DNA from: Aplectana chamaeleonis
Lineage: Eukaryota; Nematoda; Chromadorea; Rhabditida; Cosmocercidae
NCBI GenBank assembly: GCA_029168955.1
Contig: JAPDOI010001519.1
Span: 62,001 to 126,000, forward strand
DNA: 64,000 nt
Reading direction: 5' to 3'
Shown: positions 25,059 through 35,388 of the stretch, piece by piece
Numbering within the stretch: position 1 is the first letter of the stretch
Layout of the letters: each line of letters opens with the position of its first letter
Notes under the pieces: model-generated
What the model was told of the DNA's origin: nothing
Seen by the model: only the letters and a program-made list of their open reading frames with translations
The model's database searches: none
Position numbers and translations under genes: made by a program

Positions 25059-25131
25059 CAGGTATCGTTCATCAAATTTGGTTTTGCGAAAAAATCGGTC
25101 GTGATGCTATTCTCATGGAAGGGTAGATCTG

Positions 25132-27294
25132 GGGTGGTAGTAATTGGGTGTGTTAAACGCGAATTAACAGGAGTTAAATTCGCGTTAAACGCGAGTTTAA
25201 CCACACCAGATTGTAATGATAACTCTTGTTAGTTAAGAGAGAACTCGCTCTAGTTTCACCCTAACATCCCCCAGTGGTAGGCCTCTTATACACTTCCAAT
25301 GAAAACGCCTCGAAAAAGCGACAATTGTAACCTTTGTTACGAAAAATAGCCTTTTCAAAACGTTTTCAGGTCTGTTTATTCTCTAAAATTCCGCCATGTG
25401 GCATCCTCGCGGTAAGTTCGCGTTTAACATACTTTCGCAGACAGCACGGAAATAGTGCTCAAATGCGAGAGGAACTGGCGGTTAACGAAAAACTCCTCCC
25501 GAGGACTTTTTGGATGCGGTTAGCAAGATACAGCAGGAACGGTTTTGACCATCTATACTGAGGGCAAGTACGAGTTAAATTAATGCAGAGGGTTAAGGAA
25601 GTTTGATAGCACTGTTAGCGATTTTGATCCAGGACGTCACCCTATCTTTAAAACTGAAAGGTGTTCCAAGGGAGAGTCTTTTAACGGCTTCCGCCAGGGA
25701 AACGGGCGATGAGGGATCAAAAACAAAGCAAGGATCATTGCTGAAACACGTTGGCCGTCTTCTTTGGTGGCACTAATCAATCCCTCCCAATCAGCTGTTA
25801 ATTTTTTTTTCGAGCGCCGACACTTCTCCCGCTTTTGTTTATTTTCTTCCGGAATTCATTCGCTTTGCTATTATCAGGTTAGTTTCATTTTCATACTTCA
25901 TTGCATAGCACAGGCTATGAGGAGTATGTAGTAAATTATTTGTTTGCTCGCGTTTCGAAGAGGTTTCCACAACTTTTTTAGTACAAAAAAGTGAAAATTT
26001 TCCAAGCCACTGATTTTCAAGTGATTTGATGCTTTAGTAATGATTAATCAGCGTTAGTCGGGGCGTATCGGGCGAGTTTTGTGGGAAAGAAATGCGAACT
26101 TGTTTCTGAACCAACTAAATTTGTTCTCCTTTTTCTGCAAGATTCTAATACTCCTCTTTCATTGCCAGATCAGTGCCATCGTGGCCTCCTATTTTTTTTT
26201 TGAGGGTCCGCGACGCAGTTGCTTTGGTGCATTGGTAGAGCCACTCGAAGTGTTTCAAATTCTTACCTTGAAATATGTGTACAAAATCTTTTCCTTAAAC
26301 GATGCGCATATGAGTGTGTAACAGTGTTTCTATATATTTTCAGCACTAACTGCGGGCGGTGGATTAGTTTCATTTTGAGAAGACGGCAAACACTTCACAA
26401 ATTCAACTGCATCAATGACCGAAACCACACCATTACCCCAATCTCGGACGCCAGACTTGAGTTGCACGCTTCCAAAAAAAAACACTTCAATTCTTTTTCA
26501 AGAACGAAAATAGACTATCTAGTTTATCATCATTCTTATAGGTTTTTAACTATCCATTTCAGTTGAATGCAGGACATTCTTTGAATTTATGCATTACTCG
26601 ACGAGTTGCGGAATGTCTTTTTCGCACCTAGCGTTACCTTTTCAAGAACACCTTGTAAATAATTCATCCAGAAATTCTCAAATTTTCGTTCACTCGAAAT
26701 TTCCTTCCGATAAATTTTTTGTTTTTCAAAAAAACTTTTGTTTGAAAATATCAAAAAAAAAGTTAACAAAGTTACTACAAATGCAAACTTTTGTCAGATC
26801 ACACGCAATTGATTGATTGAGGCTAATGATTAAACTAACATGTCTTTTCGAGAGTGGTCCTGAAAACTCACGGAGCTCACAAAAATTACGAGAATTAGGA
26901 TTTACAAGGAAAATTTAAAAATTGCATTTTGATCGTGTTTCGAACAAGCAAAATATCACGAAGTTCCTTTTGAAAGCTCTTCCTAATGAATAAAATAAAT
27001 AGCATCACTTGTATAATCTTTCCGATCCCTCGTCTTTCCACCGTAAACGTCGTTCGTGTCCAAGTGTAGAAAATACTTATGCGGACGAAGGTCACGCATA
27101 ATGTATGTGTAAGCAAAGGGCAGCTTTCGTTAATCCGGCAATAAACCGTGGCACCTATTTCGCGGTTCGTAGCCGGCCAGGAGGTGGCGGTTAATACGTG
27201 TTAATTTGGCGGCTCTACTGCATTTAATTCGCGGTATGTTGGCGGCTTGGAGGTGGCGGTTTATTCGCGGTTAACACACCATTTACTACCACCC
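25132..27294. mobile_element. 2.16-kb TIR element (GGGTGGTAGTAA) inserted in a MITE
   Basis: The left terminus is GGGTGGTAGTAATTGGGTGT and the right terminus is ACACACCATTTACTACCACC(C). Both are followed inward by GTTAA(A/C)CGCG words. CTG flanks both sides (25129-25131 and 27295-27297), consistent with a 3-bp target duplication, because the uninterrupted relative reads GGTAGATCTGGCCATCAC at this point. Interior 26514-27294 is the same family as 17478-18648. No transposase is recognisable, so it is non-autonomous. Superfamily is uncertain (3-bp duplications occur in CMC- and Harbinger-type elements). Confidence 0.75.
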
Positions 27295-27460
27295 CTGGCA
27301 ATCACAGTTGTGGAAATGGAAGAAAAATCTGAGAAAAGGCGCAGGAACGAGTTAGGACGACAAATCGCTGGGTGTCCGCCCGCCCCCAGTTAACGAGATT
27401 TAATGAATGCTTGTATTACCGTCTTTCATTTTTCTATTTAAGTAGTCAGTAGTCTCTTAA

Positions 27461-27944
27461 AGGCAGTGATCACGATAATCTACGATTTCGAGATTAATCG
27501 CTAAATCGATTGTTTGGCCCCCGAGTAGAATTGAAATGACGAAGAAACCGAGAAAAACGCACCGAAAGGGCCATAAATTCTTTACTCCCCCCCCGCTTCT
27601 TTGATTTCCTTGGAACTGTTTGTTGTGACAATGAAATCTTTTGCGGACCCGTCTTTTGCAATTCTCTACTTTGTGTTGGTTCGTTCCTTCCTCCGGACCC
27701 TAACTAATACTGTTTTACCTGAAATATTCCTCCATTTTTGGTGAACCGCATTTTTTAACGGTGACAACCAACGTGAATATGTTCATCCAAACGGACAACT
27801 AGTCCAGGCCAGACAATAATATCTCTGAAATAATACGATTTAGTGCGTTTCTCGCCGTTTCTTCGTTATTTTGGTAACACTTGGAAGCCAACGCATTGTT
27901 TTGAGTGAAAAACTCGGGAAAGAAAATTATCGTGAACACTGCCT
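27461..27944 (-). mobile_element. 484-bp TTAA MITE nested in a second MITE
   Basis: It begins AGGCAGTGATCACGATAATC and ends GATTATCGTGAACACTGCCT in mirrored form (ATTATCGTGAACACTGCCT). It is flanked by TTAA (27457-27460) and TTAG (27945-27948). Its length is identical to the relative at 31423-31906, and the interior matches it in reverse (GTTCATCCAAACGGACAACT). It interrupts the MITE at 25059-28167 in the middle of the AGTAGTCAGTAGTCTC motif. Confidence 0.9.
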
Positions 27945-28171
27945 TTAGAGGAGTTAACTACTATTCTAACAAAAAAATAAGACACGGCGAAACAAGAATT
28001 TATGAAATCTAGTTATTTAGTTACGAACGGACACCCGGTAATTAACCGTCCCAACTTGCTCCTGCGCTTTTTTTCTCCGACTTTTCATTCACTTTTGCTT
28101 TCGTAATGACCACATCCAAATTTGCATGAGAATATCACAACGAGCGTTTCTATCGCCAACCCTGCCTTTAA

Positions 28172-28792
28172 TTTGGCTTCTCAAAGTGCTCTACCATGTT
28201 ATGGAAAGCCAGCTGAGTATTATTCTAGCTCGTCTGAAATTCATACACATGTATTTTGCAGGCAGTTGGGCCCAGAGTCGTGTAAGAACTTTAAGAATCG
28301 CAAGATAGGGTAGTGGAAATGTGGTACGCCGCGCGAGTCTTGGCACGGCTTTCGTGAAAAACAAAGCAAGGATTGAATCCAAGCAATAAGCGAGCTATTT
28401 ATTGACAGCTCGGAAATCAGCTAACTAAATGAAAGCTAAATAAAACTATCTATTAATTCTCCTTTACCCTTTCCCAGGATTGCGTTGTTGCTGCAAATCG
28501 GATCATGCCTTCGAGGAAGAAAACAAGAGAAAATGATAGACAGTAACAGCTTCAATTAGCTATTTTCCACCGAGTGGAACTCATCCAGAAAGTCCCGAAG
28601 CAACAGCGGCCTGAGACGCACGCCAACCGAGTGGGCAGACATTCAGCACTCTAATTCAGTAATATAGTGGTGATACGTTCGCGACGCAACACGCAGTCTG
28701 TCACATCGCCGCACGCGGTGCATCACATGTCATGCACCCGGATTTGTGTATGCTGATTGTTATTTGACATCGGCATGGATCTGAAAAGACTT
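28172..28792. other. Unassigned; decayed MITE terminus near 28605
   Basis: GCCAACCGAGTGGGCAGACA at about 28623 resembles the terminal region of the CGAATGAG/CCCACGCGG MITEs. Otherwise nothing coding was seen. Confidence 0.4.
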
Positions 28793-28801
28793 CGCGTTCC
28801 A

Positions 28802-28985
28802 GGGTGGTGGCCATCGTGTATCAACACTCCTGAGGAGGCGGGAGAAAGGGGGGAGGAGCGAGGTTCGTGATTGGACGCAACAGCCGGGGGCCGGGGCTAG
28901 CCCGTGTTGCGTCCAATCAGGAACCTCGCTCCTCCCCCGTTTCTCCTGCCTACTCAGGAGTGTTGATACACGATGGCCACCACCC
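28802..28985. mobile_element. 184-bp foldback MITE with 9-bp target duplication
   Basis: Near-perfect arms run about 85 bp each: GGGTGGTGGCCATCGTGTAT and AACACTCCTGAG at the left, mirrored by CTCAGGAGTGTTGATACACG and ATGGCCACCACCC at the right. The centre is GC-rich. The nine bases CGCGTTCCA flank it on both sides (28793-28801 and 28986-28994). A 9-bp duplication with long inverted repeats is characteristic of Mutator-like elements. That assignment is inference, since there is no coding sequence. The low arm divergence implies a recent origin. Confidence 0.93.
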
Positions 28986-29005
28986 CGCGTTCCACATTCG
29001 AGGTC

Positions 29006-29056
29006 GGCGCAAACTCGGTGCACCTATGTTATTGCATATGGCACCGAGTTTGCCCC
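29006..29056. repeat. Pre-miRNA-sized hairpin, GGCGCAAACTCGGTGC
   Basis: GGCGCAAACTCGGTGC (29006-29021) pairs with GCACCGAGTTTGCCCC (29041-29056) around a 19-nt loop. A second hairpin with the same arm core (GTTGGCGCAAACTCGCTG) is at 52658-52713. Two locations suggest a repeat family. Expression is unknown. Confidence 0.75.
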
Positions 29057-29183
29057 AACCTTCAACAGTAAACGCAGTCTCTTCCGGGTCCATGCCGACG
29101 TTAGCTGAAAGATGAAAGAAGAGCTCAACTACATACGAAATACTTCTAGTTGGTATACCACGGAAAAAATGAGTTATTATTGA

Positions 29184-29391
29184 AGTTATGAAGTGAGCTT
29201 TTCGAACACAGATCAAGAAGAACTCGAGTACCTACAACACGCTCCAATGTTTTTAATCGTACCATCTGAGGATATCAACGGTAAGAAAACGCTATGTTTT
29301 GAAACTCACTGATTGCTCACATCGCTTTTCAACTGCAGAAGATGTCTCTGAAAACAGACAATGGAGAACGAATACGAAGTATACAAACTAA
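29184..29391 (+). CDS. Possible two-exon gene fragment (unrecognised)
   Basis: An open stretch, 29184-29280 (97 nt), ends in a phase-1 donor ACG|GTAAGAAAAC. A 58-bp intron ends TTTTCAACTGCAG at 29338, and the second part, 29339-29391, stays in frame to a TAA. Intron size and both splice signals are nematode-like, and the frame is consistent across the junction. The peptide (30-odd plus 17 residues) matches nothing I recognise, and no start codon with good context precedes it. It could be chance or part of a decayed transposon gene. Confidence 0.22.
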
Positions 29392-29659
29392 GTTACAGAT
29401 TGCTAACCTCCTTCCTGCAACGAATGTTGTCGAGGATCGGCTTGCTGATCAGTTAGAGCAATGATAGAGAACGCTTCCGGATCGACTGCAGAACAATTCA
29501 CTACTGAGAGATACACACTCAACAACGATTCTACAGGGTGCGGCGAAAGCTGTGGGAAACGCCCTTATCCTTGAATATATACAAGGCCAAACATTCCGTA
29601 ATTGCAAATTATGCTGATTCGAGTCTATGTCGAAAAGCTTTTTGGGATAACGAAGCCTC

Positions 29660-30040
29660 TAGATGGTAGTTTCACGGTATGGCGATGAGGCAACAGAAGG
29701 GTGGTTCAGCACTTGCCCTTTACTGCCCGGCAATCTCGTGTGAGGAAATCCATTCATTCTTGAGAAAACTTTTGGAGTGAAATTTTCTTTTGATTCTTCT
29801 AACAGTCGAATATCTTTCCTTTTCATAGGGTAAAACACTGCAAGGTCGGTTTCTATTATAGGCCTTACATAAACAATATACCCCCAAAACATCCTGATCA
29901 CACGTCGACAAGCCCTTACAGGAAAGTCCGTACCAAGGCTTTGTTGCAAGTGGCATTATAATGAGCAGGTTTTAATGAGAAATCAAGCTCCTCACTAAAT
30001 TGAAACCATAGGTCCTTCACGTTAGAGATCGTCGATAGTA
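29660..30040 (-). pseudogene. CR1/Jockey-like reverse transcriptase C-terminal fragment
   Basis: On the minus strand, broken frames encode KDLWFQFSEELDFS, then a YVRPIIETDLAVFYP stretch and KDIRLLEESKENFTPKVFSR. These correspond to the conserved region downstream of the polymerase core in CR1/Jockey non-LTR elements (KDLGV..S..L.F, then VRPILEYA..VW.P....D...LE..Q..FT). Stops and frameshifts are present, so it is a dead fragment. It ends next to the large TIR element that begins at about 30055. Confidence 0.65.
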
Positions 30041-30419
30041 AGTGACCATGGAGCGTGTACGTAAGGTGCGTCCGAATGAGAATGGCGGCCCATGCGGCAG
30101 GCATGCTTGGCAGGCGGCCGCCGCGTTAGCCGCTCTCGGACGAGTATGCGAAAAGTCCCCACCGCCATCGTCCACGAACGGGCTGGCAGCAAGCACTGCG
30201 CCGATCAATCAGGGGCCGTATTCATCATTGAAATGCCGGGTAAACCTTACTTTACTTTTACCGTACCCGGAGCCGATTACTTACTCACCGTGAAACGGCA
30301 TTCATCAACACTTACTTACCCGGATAAGATCCCGCGCAAAATGTGTACCGTGTGCACCCACCGAAACACTCAATAGGCGTCGTCAATTCACAAAACTCAC
30401 CGATTCACTCTTTGCTTAA

Positions 30420-30967
30420 AGGCTGTGGTCACGATGAAAAACGTTATAGAAAAAACTACAAAAATCAGCTTAGATCAAGAACAGCTGAAAAACTATGAAG
30501 GTAGAGCGGTGAAAAACGGGCTAGAATTAGAGTTTCTAGGGCCCAAAGAAGCTGTTTCGTGCACACGTGCACAGCGATGACGAAAAAGATCGCCGTCTCA
30601 TGCCGAGCAGTCAAAAATCATCGACATTCAGAGGACGAAATAATTGCAAATTTAACGAATAAAAACAGTTGAACAATAAAAGCATCACTTCAGTCAACGT
30701 TTTTGACTAGATGTGTACATAAATCCAAAGCTTCATTGATTGAAATTCAATTTCAAGCCAGCTGATATTCTTGATATAAGAGGTCACCGATGCCGATGAT
30801 GTGGAGTGGGCTCGTCCACCATCAAAAGACAAGAAAGTTCAGGTTTCAAATTTGGCCCAAAACAGTGGTTTTTTCGCGATTTTTTCTTATAGGTCCTATT
30901 ACTCGAGACCCAAAAAAGGGTTTAGAGAGAAAAAGACGACAAGCATATTCGATCGCGACCACTGCCT
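30420..30967. mobile_element. TTAA MITE E (AGGCTGTGGTCACGATG)
   Basis: It begins AGGCTGTGGTCACGATG and ends CGCGACCACTGCCT. TTAA lies on both sides (30416-30419 and 30968-30971). It is 548 bp long and non-coding. It is the first of four consecutive TTAA-bounded elements with termini of the AGGC(A/T)G type. Confidence 0.85.
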
Positions 30968-30975
30968 TTAATTAA

Positions 30976-31418
30976 AGGCAGGGCTCTCGATAAAATCGGT
31001 TGTTGTGCTATCACCGTAGAATGGTAGATCTGGCCATCACAAAAGTGAAAATAAGTAAAAAATTGGACAAAAAACGCTCAGGAGCAAGTTATGGTTTGGT
31101 GTCCTCCCGCCCCCAATTATTGAGATTTGGGTAAAAGCCTGTTTTGTCAACTTTTATTTTGCTTCTAAAGTAACTTCTGAACATTTCTGGAGACTACTGA
31201 CTACTTGAACAGCAAAATAAATGTCGGATAAGTAAGCATAAATGAAAATCGCGTTAATTAGGGGGCCGGCCGACACCGGTAATTAGCCGTTATACTTTGT
31301 TTTTGAGCGTTTTTCAAGCGAATTTCGGGTTTTTTTCTCTTATTTTTACTTTTGTGATGACCAAATCTACATTCTTATGAAGAGAGCTCAAAAGTAGTTT
31401 TTATCGCGAACCCTGCCT
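30976..31418. mobile_element. TTAA MITE F (AGGCAGGGCTCTCGATAAAA)
   Basis: It begins AGGCAGGGCTCTCGATAAAA and ends TTTTTATCGCGAACCCTGCCT in mirrored form. It is flanked by TTAA at 30972-30975 and 31419-31422. The 443-bp interior has inverted sequences (CTCCCGCCCCCAATTA against GGGGGCCGGCCGACACC). The interrupted relative is at 25059-28167. Confidence 0.9.
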
Positions 31419-31422
31419 TTAA

Positions 31423-31906
31423 AGGCAGTGTTCACGATGATTTTGGTCCCCGAATTTTTCACATAAAACAGTGCGTTGGCCTCCCAGTGTTACCAAACTT
31501 ACGAAGAAACGGCGAGAAACGCATTAAACCGTCGTATTTCAGTAACATTATCCTAAAACGGACTAGTTGTCCGGTTGGATGAACATGTTCATGGTGGTTG
31601 TCACCGGTGAAGAATTGGGTCATCAGAAAATAGATGAATATTTTATGCAAAACAGGTTTACTTAGGGCCCTAAGGAAAAAAACGGGAGCAATAGTGAGTA
31701 GAGAGTTGCAGAGGACTGGTTCAGAAAAGATTTCAATGTCACAACAAACACTTCCAGGGATACTTAGGATTCAGGGTGATACTTAAGGATTTTGTGTACT
31801 TCTGGTGCGTTTTTCTCAATTTCTACGTTATTTCAGTTCTACCCGGGCACCACTCAATCAATATAGCGAATAGTCTCAAAATTGAAGATTATCGTGAACA
31901 CTGCCT
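31423..31906 (+). mobile_element. TTAA MITE C, 484 bp (AGGCAGTGTTCACGATGATT)
   Basis: The termini AGGCAGTGTTCACGAT and ATCGTGAACACTGCCT are perfect mirrors. TTAA is shared with element F at the left (31419-31422) and with element A at the right (31907-31910). Copies occur at 27461-27944 and 20331-20712, with an isolated right end at about 59945. Confidence 0.93.
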
Positions 31907-31910
31907 TTAA

Positions 31911-32380
31911 GGGCAGCATACACGCTCGTAAACGTAATTGAGATTACTACAGAATTAGAATGCTATGGCACAGAATACAACGCCCATGCATTTTGAAGCG
32001 TCAAAAACGACCTACAATGACGCTACACGAGTGAGAAGTTGGCCCCGCCCCTGTATCTGCCCGCCCCCTGTATTTGCGTCCTTCTCCAAAACAGGGGTGC
32101 TGGGACATTCCCAAAGTCGTCGATGTGTGTGGTTTACCTATTTTACCTATTCCACCACCCACAAACGTCGCCGACGGTGGGAATGGTCAAGCACCCCTGT
32201 TTTGGAAGAGAACGTAAATACAGGGGGCGGGCAGATACAGGGGCGGGCCCAACTTCTTACTCGTGTAACGTCATTGTGGGTCTTTTCTCACGCTTCAAAA
32301 TGCGTGGGCGTTGTGTTCTGTGCCATACCATTCTAATTCCGTAGTTATCTCAATTACGTTTACGAGCGTGTATGCTGTCT
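31911..32380. mobile_element. TTAA MITE A, 470 bp (GGGCAGCATACACGCTCG)
   Basis: It begins GGGCAGCATACACGCTCGTA and ends TACGAGCGTGTATGCTGTCT in mirrored form. It is flanked by TTAA at 31907-31910 and 32381-32384. Nearly the whole element is a palindrome (ACAGGGGTGCTGGGAC against GTCAAGCACCCCTGTT). A second copy is at 34128-34593. Confidence 0.93.
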
Positions 32381-32384
32381 TTAA

Positions 32385-33130
32385 GGAGGCTAGAGAGAAG
32401 TCCATGGGTTGCGTGAATAAAAAAAAACTTCAGAGCACATCATAGGGGACATTTCATATGTAGAAAATACCATTATTTTCCATTACTTATTTTTAATTTC
32501 TTCTACTGAGATTTTTTCAATGGTACTCGTTTGTTTTTCTTGATCGGTATTCCACTGTATGGTAGAATTTTTCTTCTATGAGTATTAGGTTTAAGTCAAA
32601 GCTTCCTACCATTCTTTTTTTGTCTTTTCTTCGGCGCAGTTTTTCAACCGAGTTTGATATATCGTCCAAAAGCGCCATCCAAGGCTTTTTTGACATCTCA
32701 ACTACTCGTGGTGGGTCACGAATGTTAGCTCGAAATTTGGGAAATTTTCTGGAATTACTCACTGATCAGCCAACGATAAATACATATAACACTTTCTGCG
32801 AAAAACAGCGACGAAACGACGAAAAAAAAACTAAAGAATCTTTCTTGGTGTCGAATCGTGCTGACCTAATTTTTGAAAAATGTTCTTTCTAATAGTTTCT
32901 TCAGTAGTACATATGTAACATAGAATTCGCAATGCGGCTGTTCCTCTGTCGTATACTGGAATTTCCTTATTAAATGTGTTTCATTGCGATTGGTCTATGG
33001 AAAGCAACGCATTAAATGAGTCATAAAAAGACAAACTAAACTTTGAAGGAAAGGAGTAGTACGATTTTTCAGTAAATATATTGCGCTACATTGCTAATTC
33101 TGCTATGAGTGTTGGAACGCAGCAGCTGCA
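32385..33130. other. Unassigned interior of the 30-33.4 kb element
   Basis: Opposite open frames (32517-32892) overlap without splice or domain support. No gene is called. Confidence 0.4.
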
Positions 33131-33464
33131 GCTGTTTGGGAGTAAAATTTACCCGACTTCATATGTCGGGTAAAATTTACCCGGCGTTTGACCCGAAAAT
33201 CCCGAGTATGTAAGCGTGTGAATACCGGGTAAGAGCTAAACTCAGGAGACTTTACACTTACATCGCGGGTAAATCATTGATGAATAGGGCCCCAGCTCTG
33301 CTGACGGGGGGAGAGGGAACGTCCGTCGTTGAAATCCAACACTCGTCCCAGGGCGGCACATACGACGGCCGCCTGCCAAGCACGCCGGCCGCGTGGGCCG
33401 CCATTCTAATTCGGGCACACTCTAAATATGTATGTGGCCGAAAGTCTAGAATTATTTACAAACC

Positions 33465-33600
33465 CATCCTTTTAAGGGAAGTGTTTAGAGTGGTAAACGC
33501 ATCTGCCAAAACGACTAACATGGTTAGTATCTCTAGTGGCTCAATAGTAAAAATGCGCAGTGTCCCGCCCCGATCTGCAGGTTCCAAGAAGCTACTGGCC
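33465..33600 (+). pseudogene. LINE fragment matching the upstream part of the 34.9-37.8 kb element
   Basis: AAGGGAAGTGTTTAGAGTGG, GGTTAGTATCTC and CTCAATAGTAAAAATGCGCA match, in reverse, 37706-37820. The frame (VFRVVNASAKT, SIVKMRSVPPR) is conserved between the two copies, pointing to derivation from retrotransposon coding sequence rather than a random repeat. Confidence 0.55.
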
Positions 33601-34123
33601 TGAAAAGGTCGTTTTTTGTGCTTTTTGTACCTCCCAAAAAGTGCTTTAGTGTTTGGAAAATCCGGAAACGGACCCCATAAATTTGTTCAGTGACCAAAAC
33701 TACCCCCCTGAGCGAAATTTGGTGTAGGCCCATTTTCCATACTTTGTCCACACTGACAGCGTTTTGGACTTGTACGGATTTTTGGTTGGGCGTTAATTTG
33801 TACCGATTAGAGGGCTCTGGAAGCGTTTTAGAAAAATGTTCCAGATTTGACTTAAAATTCTTTCAGGGTGGTTTTTTGGGGCGCTGACCACGAGTCTGTG
33901 GTTTATTAGTCGATTTTCCGAAGTTTTCGGCTAATTTCATTCGAAGCATCCGAACCGGGGGAAATTTCGAAGGAAAAACGCCACTTTCGAGATTTTCGTA
34001 GTGCTGCGGAAGATATCGCTCAAATTGTTCCTCTGAGGGTTATTTGGAGCGCTGAACACGAATCTGAAGTCCGTTCATCGTATTTTCGCCAATTACGGTA
34101 GATTACAGTGGGTATACGGTAGT
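33601..34123. other. Unassigned, with decayed short repeats
   Basis: TTTGGGGCGCTGACCACGAG (33867) and TTTGGAGCGCTGAACACGAA (34042), each followed by a TCTG..GT(T/C)(T/C)(A/G)TT context, form a loose ~170-bp repeat. Related sequence follows at 34640-34800. Nothing coding was seen. Confidence 0.45.
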
Positions 34124-34127
34124 TTAA

Positions 34128-34593
34128 AGGCAGCATACACGCTCGAAAACGTGATTGAGATAACTACGGAAATAGAATGGTATGGCCCAGATTACAACGC
34201 CTACGCATTTTGAAGTGTCAAAAACGACCCACAATGCCGCTACATGAATTAGAAGTTGGCCCCGCCCTGTATTTTCACGCCCCCCCCCCCGTATTTGCGC
34301 TTTTCCTGAAACGCAAGGTTGCTGGGTCATATTCACCGTTGGTACTGCTAGTAGGTTGCCTAACAAGTGAACCACACACGTCACTGACGGCGAAGATGAC
34401 CGAGCAACCCTGCTTCGGAGCCAAAGAGCGAATACAGGGTGCGTGAAAATACAGGGCGGGGCTAACTTCCAACATATGTAGCGGCATTGTGGGTCATTTT
34501 TGACACTTCAAAATGCGTAGGCATTATGTTGTAAGCCATTCGGTTCGATTCACATTGTTATCCCAACAACGTTTACGAGCGTGTATGCTGCCT
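34128..34593. mobile_element. TTAA MITE, second copy of family A
   Basis: It begins AGGCAGCATACACGCTCGAA and ends TTTACGAGCGTGTATGCTGCCT in mirrored form. TTAA is on both sides (34124-34127 and 34594-34597). The internal palindrome includes AACCCTGCTTCGGAG-type sequence and TACAGGGCGGGG. It is about as long as the copy at 31911-32380 (466 against 470 bp). Confidence 0.93.
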
Positions 34594-35388
34594 TTAAACA
34601 AAATCTCAGATTTTACTCAAAATTTGTATACGAGGGATATTCGGGGTGGAGAATACGAATTTAAGGTCCGTTTGTCGCTTTTCAAAATTTTAAGGTGGGG
34701 TTAGCCCCCTAAATGACATGTAACCTACCGTGACCCACAGTAAACCTCGAAATTTCGGCAAATGGACTCCATATTCGTGTTCACCACCCTAGATTACCCC
34801 TACGTGCAAGTTTTGGGCTGAATCCGAAAATTTTCTTTGAAACATCCAGAAAAAAGCCTGATGGGTACCCTATCCTTTTCGCGAAGCTTTAAAATTGCTC
34901 ATTTTATTTATTCATTTATTTATTTATTCGGGACGCGGAACAAGCCCACGTTATGAGAAAAAAACTGAAAATGGAATACAAAACATACGAAAACATAAAA
35001 CACGCCTTAAAAACTGGAGTAAAAAACAAGCAAAAAACATCAAAAGGCTAATTACACGCATTAGGAACAGATATCCAGACTCAAAGAGTCAAGCATATCA
35101 CAGCAAGCCAGTTAGGACTGTCGGCTAACTTTCAGGATAGTCTTAAGAGCGTTGGAAGACATACTAAACAGGCTCGGATTCTCACCCAGAAGCTGGTTGA
35201 CCTAATTAATGATTCGGTAAGTGAGAAAGCTTGACCTTATTTGTGACCTCGCCACGGGGAGATAAAGTCTAAGCTTCCCTCTTCTACTTCTTGTGACGTC
35301 GGTTCCGAAAAACTTCACTGGTTCTATAGACAATTTCCTAGTGAGAATCTTGAACATCATCATAATATCAGCTCCTTCTCGCCTTCTA

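Larger units (their letters stand above)
25059..28167 (+). mobile_element. TTAA-type MITE split by two later insertions
   Basis: The outer sequence matches the intact element at 30976-31418. 25090-25131 (AATCGGTCGTGATGCTAT, GGGTAGATCTG) corresponds to its left part. 27295-27456 (CTGGCAATCACAGTTGTG, GGTGTCCGCCCGCCCCCA) is its interior. 27949-28167, ending in TATCGCCAACCCTGCCT followed by TTAA, is its right part. The first break carries the element at 25132-27294 and the second the MITE at 27461-27944. The left terminus (TTACAGGTATCGTTCATC) is degenerate. Reading the three pieces in order restores the colinear arrangement of the intact relative. Confidence 0.8.
30055..33432. mobile_element. 3.4-kb inverted-repeat element hosting four TTAA MITEs
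   Basis: The left end (GTCCGAATGAGAATGGCGGC, CATGCTTGGCAGGCGGCCGC) is mirrored at 33350-33430 (GCGGCCGCCTGCCAAGC-like and GGCCGCCATTCTAATTCGGG). The inverted similarity continues inward over GGGCC(G/C)TATTCATCA (30205; 33275) and GGGTAAA words (30238; 33170). Arms are about 230 bp and about 80-85 % alike. The interior is filled mostly by the chain of MITEs at 30420-32380. No transposase is evident. Confidence 0.7.
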
